Source: Conidiobolus incongruus B7586
Taxonomy: Eukaryota > Entomophthoromycota > Entomophthoromycetes > Entomophthorales > Conidiobolaceae
Length of the DNA: 64,000 nt
NCBI GenBank assembly: GCA_000697335.1
Contig: JNEM01016785.1
Coordinates: 1 to 64,000 of the forward strand
Direction of reading: 5' to 3'
Both the position numbers and the translations under genes were made by a program. Every line of letters begins with the position of its first letter. The first letter of the stretch is position 1. Positions 11,441 to 23,278 of this stretch are shown one piece after another. The notes below the pieces were generated by a model. It was not told where the DNA came from and ran no database searches. It was given only the letters and a program-made list of their open reading frames with translations.

Positions 11441-11460
11441 GATAAGATAAGATAAGATAA
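11441..11460 (+). repeat. (GATAA)4 tandem repeat
   Basis: Four perfect pentamers. It could act as clustered GATA-factor sites, but a simple repeat is equally likely in such AT-rich DNA. Confidence 0.8.
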
Positions 11461-11713
11461 ATATTTTATCATAAACTAAATTAATTACAACATTTATACT
11501 AAATAAATTAAAATTAAGAAACTAATCTATGATATGAATAATTAATAATAAACTAAATAAAATATAATTACTTGAGAATGTAATATGCTTATATCATGAT
11601 AATTAATTATTTTAAATTTTAGAAAATATTGTGATATTTGTAAATATATTGATCGATAAGGTGAATTATAAATTCATTTAAAATGTTGTCAATCCTTTAC
11701 GAATTTACATCAA

Positions 11714-11722
11714 ATCCCATAA
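11714..11722 (+). promoter_or_regulatory. ATCCCATAA promoter motif
   Basis: Ends 103 bases before the in-frame ATG at 11826. This supports 11826 rather than 11901 or 12654 as the start of the gene. Confidence 0.45.
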
Positions 11723-11825
11723 AAAAATATCAACTAAAAGATTAAATTTAAGAATCAAAGCTGAAGACACTTAAATTAAAATACCTAATATGACATCAAT
11801 TAACTAATTAATATAAAAAAAATAA

Positions 11826-13145
11826 ATGATTAATATAATCAAATATACAATAAGAAAGAGGGTTAATATTAATTTAATTCATTCGAGATTCACTTGTTCT
11901 ATGGTAAAGACTAAAGAAATTGCCAATTGTGATAATATTTCAGGTATTCTTACCAGAATTTAATAATTTATAAATAAACTAAGATAGTATAAAATGATTT
12001 TTTTAGAAAATTCTAATATTAAAGAAATACCCAATGAAATTTATGACGAGCTGAACTTTGAGAACACAACGGTATGATTTAATATTTTTAATTTTATCTC
12101 CATCATTAATATTATGCTTTTAGTCCAATACTATTTATAAAGAATATAGTAATAATGAGATTGATAATAAGGTATTTAAATTCTATATTACTATTCAGAT
12201 ATATTTATGGAACTCTTTAAGCAAATTATAAATGTGAAATTTAGATTTCAGATTTTAAAATACAAATTCTATGATTAATATTAAAATATTTATAATTAAT
12301 ATATTTTTAACTAAAAACATTATTTCTGATATAATAATAACATATGTTTTTCTTTAGTTAAACTTCAAAAATAATAAAACAAAATTGTATACTCTTAGGA
12401 GTAATAAAAATCAACTTAATGTAAATCAATTTAATCATTTTTTAATTATTTTTGTTAATCAATCTATTTAGATAAATAATCATATTACGAATCTTGGCGG
12501 AAGTCCAAAATCCAAGATAAAAATAAATCATCATAATAAGGTATGAATTTAGAGATAGCTAAAATATAGCCAATAATTAATATATATAAATATTAGTATC
12601 AACATATTAAACATAGATCAACTAACCCCCCAAAATCACCAATATATCACCAAATGACCACCATTTACCAAACTATACTATTTTCCAAATCTTCGGACGA
12701 ATGCTACTCCAAATTCATACTACTATGGAGGCCTGAAACTATTCCACAATTAAGTACCAATCAAATCCGATCCATTCTGGTCAAATTTAGCAAATTCTTC
12801 AAGAAAAGGTCAGATGTGGACAACTTTCGCAGTGTGGTCTACCTAATCTCGTGGGAATATCGATTGGAATTGGAGGATTTGAAAATCGTACTAAATTACG
12901 AAATGCGACTGAATTCTAATACGTCGACAACTTTCAAACGCATTTGGGACGAATTGCAACGTTTGGAATTGGATTTAGATCGTATGACATTTTACTATTT
13001 ATTTAAAGGGATGCAATATCATGGCAGTTTAGAAGATTGTCATATAATTTGGAAACTAATGATGTTGAAGGGATTTAAACCTTATTCCAATATGTTACCA
13101 ATCATTGAAAAATATAAAAAAATGAATTTTCAAAATTCATTTTAA
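11826..13145 (+). CDS. PPR-like protein, probably mitochondrial, six exons
   Basis: Proposed exons: 11826-11943, 12007-12071, 12124-12171, 12358-12420, 12472-12540 and 12597-13145, giving 303 residues with all junctions in frame. The last exon holds the recognisable part: helical-pair repeats such as DRMTFYYLFKGMQYHGSLED followed by CHIIWKLMMLKGFKPYSNML, typical of pentatricopeptide proteins that bind organellar RNA. The first residues (MINIIKYTIRKRVNINLIHS) are basic without acids, like a mitochondrial presequence; the middle is Asn/Lys-rich and low complexity. The small exons could instead be a separate gene (ATG 11901, stop at 12544-12546) with the PPR gene starting at 12654. I prefer one gene because the 12597-12653 extension is open, in frame and preceded by an acceptor, and no promoter motif lies between. 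Confidence 0.55.
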
Positions 13146-13332
13146 AAATAATATTATATTAAATTGTAAATTAAAATATTAGTACAATAAAGTAGAAAAA
13201 ATTAAATTTAAAGTTAATTAATTTTTAATTTCATGTTTAGTACCTTATAATTTATTCATCATTTAATCTGATTAATTTTTTATTAAAATTTTAGTCAACT
13301 TATTGGTTTTGCACTATTTGAAAATATACTAA

Positions 13333-13341
13333 ATCCCATAA
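13333..13341 (+). promoter_or_regulatory. ATCCCATAA promoter motif
   Basis: Ends 75 bases before the Cmc1-type start at 13417, same orientation. Confidence 0.5.
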
Positions 13342-13416
13342 AAACAAAAATTTAATAAATTTATATTAATTTAAACTCCAATATAGAATATACACATACA
13401 AGAAATAAAATTCAAA

Positions 13417-13774
13417 ATGAGAGTATTATCAAGAAAAGAAGAAAATGATATTATAAATCAAGTCAAAGCTGAAGCAAGAAAAAAATGTCATCAAGAAATT
13501 TTAGGTATTATAATGATTTAATTTGTAAGTTCTTTAATATTAATTATTATTTAGAATTTGCCAAATGTTCCAAAGAAAATTTTTTAGCAGTAGTTTTAAA
13601 TTGTAGACAAGAACATGAAAATATGCATAAATGTACCCATCAATAGTAATTATTATATTATTTTAATTTTTTCTTAATATTATTCTAATTTTACGATTTA
13701 GTACGAGTACTAAGGCATTAGACCAAGCTAAATTGGAATATTTAAAAAATCACCCTAGAAAGGATACCAATTAA
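13417..13774 (+). CDS. CMC1: twin CX9C protein of the Cmc1 family
   Basis: Three exons, 13417-13504, 13555-13645 and 13702-13774, give 83 residues; none of them would be long enough to be noticed alone. The protein has two CX9C motifs, C-HQEILEFAK-C and C-RQEHENMHK-C, separated by KENFLAVVLN. This is the coiled-coil-helix fold oxidised by Mia40 in the mitochondrial intermembrane space. The size, spacing and the FxxVxxC pattern fit Cmc1, which stabilises newly made Cox1 during cytochrome c oxidase assembly; Cmc2 or another small CHCH protein is possible. It has no presequence, as expected for Mia40 substrates. Confidence 0.85.
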
Positions 13775-14182
13775 TTGCTATTTAAATGAAATCATAATAA
13801 ATTTAATCTTATATATTAATATATCTAATCAGATATTGATTTTTATAATTATTTATAGTTATAACCATTGAGGATAATATAGAATTTATAAGGTAATTTA
13901 GCTAAAATCAATAATAAAATTATTTAATCTATCAATTTGTATCATTTTTTACGAATAAATTCTCAGAAATGAAATGAATTTGGTCATTTCAAATAAAACT
14001 CAAACTTCGATATTAAAAATAAAATTATTATAGATATATATTGTTAGATTGATTTGGAATATCATCTCAAATATCCCATAAAATTCTCATAATAATCAAT
14101 TTTGTATTAATTTTGAATTCTATCAGTCCTCAGTTAACCAAATAAATGATAAATTAATCAACTTCAATAAATAATCATTAAA
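13775..14182. other. spacer with promoter of the cyclin C locus
   Basis: AT-rich; contains the ATCCCATAA motif at 14073 and nothing else recognisable. Confidence 0.5.
14073..14081 (+). promoter_or_regulatory. ATCCCATAA promoter motif
   Basis: Ends 101 bases before the ATG of the disrupted cyclin C gene. The promoter motif is intact although the coding frame is not. Confidence 0.45.
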
Positions 14183-15434
14183 ATGTCTTGCAATTATTGG
14201 GAATCATCACAATAGTAAATAAAAAATGTTCACAGATATATTATAATTAATATATCATATATAGTAAATATTGGTTATATAAAGACATGCAACATTCCAA
14301 AAGTCATATCGAAGATTTAGAAATAATAAATACTAAAGAATTAACCTTAATTCATATCTATTTTTCAGAATGTAAATACCATATTATTATTTAATTATTA
14401 TTTGATATTGAATATTTATGGTTTTTAGTATTATCTAAAATTGGAAAATGAATGAGATTGAGACAAAAGATTATTGCTTCGGCATGTACTTATTTTAAGA
14501 GGTTTTATTATAGGTATTCATTATATTATAATAATAATCAATTATTGTTTTACATTAATAATGAATTTTTTAGGAATAGTTTTAGATTTACAGAGCCATT
14601 TATAATAGCTACCACTTCGATTTATTTAGCATGTAAAGTGGAAGTGTATTCCCATCATATTTCGAATATAGTGAATAAGATGATGCATGTTTTATTAGGT
14701 AATCGTTAAAAATTGATACATTATTATGTACGTTAATGACAATTTTGGCAGATTCTACACCATCTTTTCGATTACCTTACGACACTTGTGATGTTGCTGA
14801 ATTTGAATTGATTTTGTTGGAGGAATTGAACTGTAATACGATAATTCATCATCCTTACCATCCATTACAAAAGTAATTATTTAATTATCAAGTGACTGGA
14901 TTAAAATTAACATTTTATATTGTTAGATATTTAGAAGAGTTAAACCTAAGTTTAGAAATGAAGAAAATTCTTGGTATCAGGATTTAAAATACTCAATTAA
15001 TTCAATATTAATAATGATTTAGGTATATTACCAACGATACCTACAAAACCAATTTAATTTTATTGCACGCTCAACATATGATCGCATTGGTAGCATTGAA
15101 GATGAGCTGTCAATACCACCAAGAAGAAACCAAATCGCCAGCAAGACCTGACGATTCCAACATTGATTTTAATGAAGAATTGAGTATGATAAAGAAATGA
15201 ACCAGCCTGTTGAACAGTCTCAAAGTATTGAAATTTGGTTCTCCAATTTGAATGTAGATTTAGAAGAGGTAAAGCTTACTTAATATTAGCACACAGATAT
15301 AATCAAATATTTATTGAAAACAGATAGCAGATATCATTCAATCAATCATCCAAATGTACTTCTTATGGACTAACAAGTATCAAAATTCGAAAGCTTTGAC
15401 TTTATTAAGAAAATTACATACCAGAATACCCTAA
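14183..15434 (+). pseudogene. disrupted cyclin C (Mediator kinase module cyclin)
   Basis: Exon pieces from 14183 match cyclin C throughout: MSCNYWESSQYKYW at the start, ACTYFKRFYYR, a TEPFIIATTSIYLACKVE segment, EFELILLEELNC then HHPYHPLQKYLEEL, ITNDTYKTNLIL, and SIEIWFSNLNVDLEEIADII near the end. Cyclin C pairs with Cdk8 in the Mediator complex. Three disruptions are visible. A TGA at 14449-14451 stands just before MRLRQKII, where a sense codon is expected. The junction 14973/15023 does not keep the conserved frame. A third frame change falls near 15180-15210. The introns still have good splice sites. Either this is a recent pseudogene with an intact copy elsewhere, or the assembly has errors here; the nonsense codon argues for decay. 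Confidence 0.7.
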
Positions 15435-15447
15435 CTACTTTTGCTAT

Positions 15448-15849
15448 CTATTTACTTTCATCCAATAAAGCCAACTTTCTAGTGTGTTTGTTAACTACTT
15501 GAAAAATATCGTCGATACTTAACTTTTCGGCATTGAGATTGAACTCTTTACCATCCTCTATAATAAATTATATTAATACTCAATTCTATTACATCATTAT
15601 TTGGTTAATATTACTGAATTTAATGTAAATATTGGAAGGAGATTTTAAATCGGATTGAATTTTAGTTTCAACGTTACATTGAGGATTAGTAGCTTCGCAA
15701 GCGGAATTGGCAACTCGACTTAAAAATAATCTAATTTCAATTATTAATTGAAGATCTAATTAATTTTGAATTAAAATTTACCTAGCAGATTTGGAACTCT
15801 CATTGAAGGGGCAAAAGTTAATTTTAATTTTAGTAATATATTTCAACAT
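15448..15849 (-). CDS. mitochondrial ribosomal protein mL53
   Basis: Three exons, 15849-15782, 15718-15615 and 15557-15448, give 93 residues ending in TAG. The start MLKYITKIKINFCPFNESSK carries the KxxFCPF pattern of mL53 (yeast Mrpl44), followed by SRVANSACEATNPQC and a thioredoxin-like tail, IYIKFKDGKEFNLNAEKLS. It is a component of the large mitochondrial ribosomal subunit. The gene is convergent with the disrupted cyclin C, with only 13 bases between the two stop codons. Confidence 0.85.
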
Positions 15850-15942
15850 CTTGTTTTTAATTCAATATAAATAAATAGGTCTAATTTATTTTTCATATTA
15901 ATGGATTTTTCTATAATTTATGATTTGATGATTTTGTTGAAA

Positions 15943-15951
15943 TTATGGGAT
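15943..15951 (-). promoter_or_regulatory. ATCCCATAA promoter motif
   Basis: Minus strand, 93 bases before the mL53 start at 15849. Confidence 0.5.
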
Positions 15952-16615
15952 CTTCCCTCCTTTTCCAATTACAATTTAACTACAATTCAATTTTTTCAAT
16001 AAAGAATAACTATTATTAATTAACCTTTAAATAATATAATAGAATTAAATTCTTAAAATTTAACTATAATTTAAATATATTATGTAATATATCAAAATTG
16101 TCAAAATTAAAATCATACCATAATTGTAATTGTACTTTTACTTCTCGATCACCTGTTAAATAACTATCCGTTCAAATTTTGTAATGTAATATGAATCAAA
16201 TTAGTTTTTATCATTATGTAGTTGAAATAATTTAATAAATCAGGGTGATCAATAACATTTGATAAAGATGATTTATATATTTAATGTTGTCAATTGATTC
16301 ATATATCATTGCCGAATATTTTTTGATAGGATTTATTAGATTTTCATAATTATTAGTGAGTAACATATATTATTCAAATCAATTGAAATAAATTGCATTT
16401 TAAAATTATTTGAATTGGTAAAACTATTTTGTCAAAATCTAAAACATTATATTTAGAGTATATAATTATTAAATGATTGTTTATTATTATTATTATTATT
16501 ATTGTTGTTGTTGTTGATATACAGAGACATAATACATTATTAACACGATAATTTGATAATTTGACATTTTTTCAATCGTATAAAAATCGTGATAGATATT
16601 AGATAAAACACATGA
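15952..16615. other. spacer
   Basis: AT-rich spacer with a TTA/GTT microsatellite at 16481-16515; no gene seen. Confidence 0.6.
16481..16515. repeat. (TTA)n(GTT)n compound microsatellite
   Basis: About eight TTA units running directly into four GTT units, just downstream of the kinase stop. Confidence 0.9.
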
Positions 16616-17863
16616 TTAGGGTTCTGGCGAGTCACAATCGAAATCCATTCTCTCGGGCTGCGTTCCAAGCTTGGGAAGTTTAATATACACGTCTGTGCCC
16701 CACCCTGGTAGTGATACCAACTCCAAACTGCCGCCGAAGTACTCGACAAAGGTTTTGCATAAGGGAAGACCGATGCCGAGATCGTCCATGGTGGGATTGT
16801 TGATGTTGGACATTTCGATCTTGGTGATGTGACGTTTCGTTTGGGAGAGGGCCTTCTTGTTAGAGTCGTTGGATTTGGCGAAGGACCATAATTCGTCCAT
16901 GGCAGTTGGGGGAATACCGCCAGCTTGGTCCGAGATGCGGAAGATCACTTCGTTTTGGCTTTCGCTCAACGTCACTTTGATCAATGAAGATGGATGCGAA
17001 CTATCGGGGTTCTTACCCATATTGTAGTAGGAAGCGCGAAACGTATTTTTGAAGAGTTCAAAGAGGACGAATTCAATATGGTCGATAACATATGCGAATT
17101 TTACGGTTGGATAACCGTCAAAGACGATTCTGGGCACAACTGGAGGGATTTGAAAGTCGCGATTGTCCAAATATGAGTGCGTTGCCTCGAGTGCTAGGGA
17201 CGAGCACTTATCAACCAAAGATCTAGCGTCACAAGCAATAGATACAATCCCAACCTGATTATAGTCATTATTGGATTTATTCGTCCACTGATCCGTTAGC
17301 GCAACGTGCTGCTCGACCAAAACTCTCCTGGAAATTCTAGAGAATATACACTTTCTCATAAATTCGTCAATATCCGACTTCTTCATATATCTCGAGGACT
17401 CTGATAGCCCTAGGGACAGTTTCGGAATGACAGCAGCGTGCTCATTTAGCAAGTTAGACAACAGCTGACAAAATTCCATATTTTTGTCCAAATCGTCAAT
17501 CTTCCTCACCTTCTTGAGTTCGTTAAAAGCCTTCCAATACAGATTATAAACACCCTCAATATGGGGATTCGTTCCAATAATGAAAGGCAAATTCTGAAAG
17601 TCTCTAATTCTCCTCGCCAAACGAATAGGCAACTCCCTTCGAACGTAATTCGCACTCGTCAAAATCTTCTCTTGATTCAAGTTGCGACCGAAGAAGATAA
17701 GTTGTCGCATAGTCAAAATATTTAAATCTTGTTTGGCGTAAGTGTCGAGCACTCTGTTGAAATAAAAATTCCGGGAGGGGTCTGCATGCATGGAAAAATG
17801 AGCTTTCCCCAAATGCCATGTCTTGGACAATTGTGTGGGCCTTGGTTTGAGATATTGTAGCAT
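16616..17863 (-). CDS. mitochondrial pyruvate dehydrogenase-type protein kinase (PDK/BCKDK family)
   Basis: Intronless, 415 residues. The N-terminal helical domain contains LPIRLARRIRDFQNLPFIIG and ISRRVLVEQHVAL, typical of PDK/BCKDK. The GHKL ATPase domain has the N-box with Glu and Asn in VLFELFKNTFRA, the G1 box DQAGGI, and the G2 box GIGLPLCKTFVEYFGGSL, so it should bind ATP and be active. It would phosphorylate and switch off pyruvate dehydrogenase, or the branched-chain keto-acid dehydrogenase; sequence alone does not separate these, and yeast Pkp1/Pkp2 are the nearest idea. The first 25 residues are basic and fit import into mitochondria. The first Met is used as start. Confidence 0.9.
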   Translation of the reverse strand: MLQYLKPRPTQLSKTWHLGKAHFSMHADPSRNFYFNRVLDTYAKQDLNILTMRQLIFFGRNLNQEKILTSANYVRRELPIRLARRIRDFQNLPFIIGTNPHIEGVYNLYWKAFNELKKVRKIDDLDKNMEFCQLLSNLLNEHAAVIPKLSLGLSESSRYMKKSDIDEFMRKCIFSRISRRVLVEQHVALTDQWTNKSNNDYNQVGIVSIACDARSLVDKCSSLALEATHSYLDNRDFQIPPVVPRIVFDGYPTVKFAYVIDHIEFVLFELFKNTFRASYYNMGKNPDSSHPSSLIKVTLSESQNEVIFRISDQAGGIPPTAMDELWSFAKSNDSNKKALSQTKRHITKIEMSNINNPTMDDLGIGLPLCKTFVEYFGGSLELVSLPGWGTDVYIKLPKLGTQPERMDFDCDSPEP

Positions 17864-18823
17864 GTTTGTTAAAAATCTAATAATAATGTATTTAATTTAA
17901 TATTCGTATTAATTATAATAAGCTAATTGTTAAAATAGTCAATTATTAAATTAATATAGCATTGATTACAATATAGATTAAGTCAAGGGATTATTCAATT
18001 TTTAATTTTTGAGAAATAAAATGAATTTATATGAAATTGATCTGATAACCGATAAGGAAAATATTGAATTTTCAATGTAATTTAAGACCCCAAATTTAAG
18101 TGACTGAGAATCCCTAAAACCGAAAAAACAAATGCATGGGTAATTTAAGTGAAGCAAAGGGAATTTATTGCAAAATTTCAATGTTCCTATTATAGTAATT
18201 GAGCTGTCATTTTACATTTTTTGAATTTTTAATTTATTTATTACAACAACTGTTCATTTATTAAAGGGTGATTGGTGTGAGAGAAAAAGCAAATAATCTC
18301 GTTATTTTAAAAAATGGATGATTGCGGGTTTTATTAAGAATTAGTCAAGATGACCAATTGATTTAAATTGATTTAATTCAATTAATAAGGATCAACTTTA
18401 ATGACGTATTGGTCAATTTCATTACAAAATTTTAGATACTATCATATGATATTGATAGGGTAATCTCTAATACTAATTAAATCGTATTATAAAAGTGTGA
18501 TATATGTTCTCTTTTATTCAAGACTACATTTGAATGCTATAGAAAGATAGTATCGGGTAAAAATTAATTATACAATAGCCAAGGGTTGATAATATGTGTA
18601 TAGATTGTATCTATTGATTAATAACTAATAATATTCAACAAGTATTTGAATGATGTAATTCCTAAATATTATCTTAATAATATCAATATTATTCAGCCTA
18701 AACAACGGTAAATAAAAAATAATAAGAATGTTCTAGAGAGCATAGTCTGTTAAAAAACAATTGTATATTTTTAATAAATTCTTGTTAAAATTTAAAAATA
18801 TCTCATAATAAAATGTTTTTTTA
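17864..18823. other. spacer
   Basis: AT-rich 5' region of the kinase gene and 3' region of the Far11 gene; no exon or repeat of note. Confidence 0.55.
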
Positions 18824-21541
18824 CTAAATCATCAAAGGAGGTGAAGGTGGTCTCTTAATACCAGAATCTATCAAATTGGGATCGATGTAGTCGGTCGCAT
18901 CCAAATCTTCCCAATCCTCCAATTCGTCCTCGTCTTCCGTCGTAGAAACCGTCCAAAAGTCAGGATCATTCAAGTGCAGATCGTCCGTCTCGCTAAACAC
19001 TTCCGACTCGAGCCACGCGTCGTAATTTTCCATAAAGTCTTCGTCCAGATGAATTTGGTTGTAGTTGGGATGTTGCGACATTGGCGATTGCATTAAATCT
19101 GTAACGCTGGGCTGACTATGAAGAGAGTTTAAGACGTTGATACCGTATTCCCTTTTGTGAAATGTAGCAATCAATTGTCTTAAGTTATTCTGCTGAATTT
19201 CGGCATACTGATCAATTTCCGATGGTAATAACCAATCTTCTCTGAGACCGGATCGACACGTAAGATAGATCATAGTAATAACTTTCATATTTGCTTGACG
19301 CCATTTACGTCCTAAATACGGGACCTGGTGCTGAATCACCTTCAAAATGTATTTGTTGAGCATTGGATGTGATATTTTGAGACCACGTTTCAAGATTGCT
19401 GAAGATTTAAATTGAATCAATAATAGCAATCGAGATAATTTCTTTTTACACAATTTGTTTAAGATTCTAAAGAAGTTAATCGCTGTGAAGAGATTGCGAC
19501 CTCTGCCCAACAATACTTCTTTAGGATCGTTGGGATTCGACACAGATTTCAACTGGGATGTATCTGAATTCAAATTGGGAATAAGAGATCTAAAGAATCC
19601 CATATTGTCGCATTCGTTACGTACTGATACTAAAGTGGTGAAATCTTGTAATCCATACATCTTCAAAATTAATAGAATGGCATTTGTGTCGACTAGTAAT
19701 GTACACCAATATTCGTATCTGAGAATGTGACTAGCTTTAAATTGTTTTAGAATGAGCAGCAAAATAGCTGAGACACTTTTGGCTACGATTTCTTTGTGAC
19801 GAACATCATCCACCTCTTCTACAGACAAGTGTGAAGGTGTAGTTTCGATAACCGATACAGCTGTACCATCGTTAGGATTGTTGGATTCGTTAGGTTTACT
19901 GTTAGGTATTGTAGCCAATAATAATTTCAATAAAATTACTACAATACTGTGAGCATCAGGTAATATTGCTTTATATAGAGATTCAATTCTGTCTAATTGA
20001 GCTTGATATCTTGAATCCTTAGAATTGTCACTCTGTGATGACGACTCTCCTAAATTTTGATTCTTGTTGATAGTATTAGAAGATCCCTGTTCTTGAATGG
20101 TTTGTAAATGACCCAAGGAAAATTCTAAATGCTTTTCATATAAGTCGATAGCTTCCTGAATGGGTTTAAGAACCTTGGGCGATTTGGAACTTGTAGGAAA
20201 CATGAAAGGAGTTGGAGTCGGTACTATGGAACTGGAGTAGAATGATCCAATACTCATGTTGGGAATATTTGCAATATTGGGCATTGAAGATCTTGGCCCA
20301 TCGCCAACCCATTTCGTATTGGTGACGGCTGCTTTTAAAAATGGATCCGATTTATATGTGCTGAAGGATGTGGGATACTTGTGCATTATTTCCCAATGGT
20401 AGAGATTATACTCCTCGGGATTTACTTTAATCAAGAGTTCAGTAGTTTTACTAGGTGGCAGACCATGACGAATGCGATTGTAATTTATTAGTTCTTTGAT
20501 AGAATTAAAATCGCCATTGATAGTCATTAGCACTTTCCAAAGTAATAATAACACTTTTTTAATAGGATAGCCTTTAAAACTTTTTTCTTTAAGTTTAGCA
20601 ACTAATCCAAATAGAAATTGGGGTAATGAAGGTTCCAAATTAGCTATAATTAGATTATAATATAGTTAATAGATATACTGTATTTAATTATTTTAAATTT
20701 ACCTAATTCAATATCAAAATCGTCGTTAGAGTTACGATTGACTTCAATATACAAGTATAATAAACTCAACATTAAGCCGATTTCTAAATTTACTTCACTC
20801 ATTTTGTTAATATCTACATTTGAACCTGTCCAATAAGTTCTAAAGTATATAAATCAGTTGTAATAATTAGCTATTTAAAATGATACATACTGAGCCAAAG
20901 TATCATGAGTACCACAAGCAATTTTCAACCCTGAATAATAGTAATGAATCGCATTCAATTTTCTCAAGTGTTTATTGTTGTGAATTAACATATTCAAATG
21001 ATCCTGACTGGATTTCCTCTGTTCAAATTGACCCTGCGCCAAGTATAACAGACACATTGACGCTTTAAACCTATTGGCTCTGTCCGAAGTCTCCAAAGTT
21101 TCTAACCAAATTTCTATTTCGGAATGTCTCGCTTCTATCTCAAAACGTTCCCAATCTAAAATTATATTAAATAAGAGAATTAAGTTTATTTTATAGATAA
21201 TTACCCTTAGTATTCTCTTCAAAATAGTTCTTAGCTTCCAAATGTCTAGGAATTTCCGTATAACTATAAAATTCGTTAATTTCACTTGGTAAATCTAAAT
21301 ACGTTTCGTAATCCATATGAAATCCTTGTTCCTGGTAGTGACTCTTGGACGTGGTCTGATGTTGTTTGATTAATTTTTTTAGTTGTCCCAGCGTCAGTGA
21401 GTCATGAGGGTTTATTACACGTTCATCCTGATTATCTTCACTTGACCAAGTATTGGGAGATTTTCCACCGCTGGAAGCTTGGCTATCAGGTTGAATTTCA
21501 CTTAGTTTGGTTTCAGATTTGTTGGGATTTGGTGTATTCAT
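18824..21541 (-). CDS. FAR11: STRIPAK scaffold protein Far11/STRIP
   Basis: Four exons, 21541-21205, 21155-20891, 20839-20703 and 20643-18824, give 852 residues. An acidic, Ser-rich leader is followed by the N1221 domain (KNYFEENTKDWERFEIEARH, KASMCLLYLAQGQF, TYWTGSNVDINKM, EVNLEIGLMLSLLYLYIEVN). The C-terminal DUF3402 region carries SAILLLILKQFKASHILRYE, LVDTNAILLILKMYGLQDF and DNMGFFRSLI. STRIP proteins are core scaffolds of the striatin-PP2A complex, which in fungi controls hyphal fusion, septation and development. The long stretch between residues 330 and 400 is Ser/Asn-rich and probably disordered. The end is acidic. Confidence 0.9.
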
Positions 21542-22184
21542 TTTGTGGAGTTATTAATTATGTTTTAGTTATTCAGTAATTTGTATTATGACTTGATTTT
21601 ATCTGAGATTTAATTGTGAATATTGTTAAATTAATTATGGGATAATCACAAAATTATCAGAACTAATTTGAGATTTGATTTTATATATTAAATATTAATT
21701 TTTATTAATAATATATTTTCAAAATATTAGAATCACATTTACATTTTAAAAAATTATATAATGATCAAATTTGGATAACTTAAATGTCATTTATCCAACA
21801 ATTTATTCAGGGTAAATTTTAAAAAATGACAAAATAAACTTTCAAATTATAAAATCCATAAACTAACAATATTTTTAATATATGTAATAATTAAAAACTG
21901 AAGCTAATGACTATATTTTTTACGATATGGTACAATTTGTTGAAGAATTTTCATATTAGAGTTATTAAATGGTTTAACTTGGTGTCAATATCAGCTATTT
22001 TAAAATCTGAGCAGTATAAGTAATGAAAAGCGATTAAAAATCGAGATAAATATATGATTCATTATATGAGAAAAGGTAAACATTCAATAATAAAATATAA
22101 TAACTAATATAATTAAAAATTGATAATAGTAATATATGATGATATTTTAATATGAGTGCAATAAATTAAACAATATCAATCAAT
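21542..22184. other. spacer
   Basis: Contains the Far11 promoter motif (21635) and AT-rich sequence with no gene. Confidence 0.55.
21635..21643 (-). promoter_or_regulatory. ATCCCATAA promoter motif
   Basis: Minus strand, 93 bases before the Far11 start at 21541, the same spacing as for mL53. Confidence 0.5.
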
Positions 22185-23175
22185 TTATGTAAATAATAAT
22201 ATTAATACCAAAAATAATAAAACCACAATTAATATAGTAATTATAACAGACGATTTGACATCTAGATCAATAGATTAATATTCAAAACAAGATAAAGTGA
22301 TTACAAATTACCATTTAATTTTGCTAATACTACTTTTAATTTCTTTTGAGCGCTCCTCAACTTCAATTGAGTTTGATCTATTTGTGTATCCATTTCATCT
22401 AATAATCTATTTTATGAAACTGTTAATTTAGCGATTTTTATATAATAAATAAATTTTATATTATTACACTTGGTGATCCGATAACTCTTGATTAATCGTT
22501 GAAGCAATAGATTTTAAATTATTAACAGTATTAAATATGTTGTCTAATTCCATATCCTGATTTTGTAGAATTATTTGCTAAAATAAAATTAATTAATATA
22601 ATTATTCAAAAAATTATTGATTATTCAACTACTGTTTGTTCATCCGTTAACTCATGTTGATTATTCTCTAAAGGCTCCATATTGATAGAATAACTCGACT
22701 AAATAAAATTATTAATATAAATAACAAAATATTCACAAAATCAATTACGTCAACATTTCTGTTGGAAATAGCTTGTTCTACCAACTCCTTGTCAGTTACA
22801 GCATTTTTCACTTCGTCCAATCCCAATTTCACTTTTTCGACATACTGCAATCTTTCTTGAACTTGACTTGAAGTTAAACCAAATTTCGTTGGGTTGGCTT
22901 GTACCATCTTTACACTTTCTGTCAAATCCCCAACAGTTTCTTCCAAAGTTTCAACAAGTTCGAGCACCTCAGCTGTGGTTTTTTGAAATTCTTCACTTTC
23001 TGAACTGTTTACCCGTTTTAGAAGACGATTCCAACTTGAGAACAGATTGTTAAGATTTTTGAGAGAATCTTGAATTTCTCTACAATTATTATAGGTTAAA
23101 AATTTAATACACAAAGTTTGATTTGTTATTATTGGAGGAATTTTACTCTTTAACTAAATCATATGGATCTTCCAT
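22185..23175 (-). CDS. syntaxin-6/Tlg1-type Qc-SNARE
   Basis: Six exons, 23175-23147, 23079-22749, 22698-22633, 22577-22468, 22406-22312 and 22261-22185, give 235 residues. The start MEDPYDLVKEEIQDSLKNLN matches the syntaxin-6 N-terminus, followed by its three-helix bundle (FSSWNRLLKRV to VQERLQYVEKVKLGLDEV). The SNARE helix runs from QNQDMELDNIFNTVNNLKS to DEMDTQIDQTQLKLRSAQKK, and the last exon encodes the membrane anchor SVIITILIVVLLFLVLILLF. It acts in fusion between endosomes and the trans-Golgi. The exon-3 donor may be GTAGTT (used here) or GTTGAA three bases later. It shares a 202-bp divergent promoter with the Cdc6 gene. Confidence 0.88.
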
Positions 23176-23278
23176 CTTAAATTATGTTTAAAAAAATTGA
23201 TTTCAAAATTAAGAAAAAAAGTGTAAATATGATGGAATTAAAGTCACATTAATTAATTTCAACACAACCAAATTCCAA

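Larger units (their letters stand above)
11338..11825. other. spacer and promoter of the PPR-like gene
   Basis: AT-rich spacer containing four GATAA units (11441-11460) and the ATCCCATAA motif at 11714. Nothing else is seen. Confidence 0.5.

Noticed and set aside
9928-14451. Possible stop-codon reassignment (TGA read as an amino acid)
   Set aside because: In-frame TGA codons occur only in the two decayed loci, where TAA and frame changes also occur. Intact genes use standard stops (TAA and TAG) and tryptophan as TGG.
19455-19730. Plus-strand frames opposite Far11 and similar frames opposite trypsin, V-ATPase and the RA-PH genes
   Set aside because: They are antisense shadows of conserved coding sequence with no independent support.
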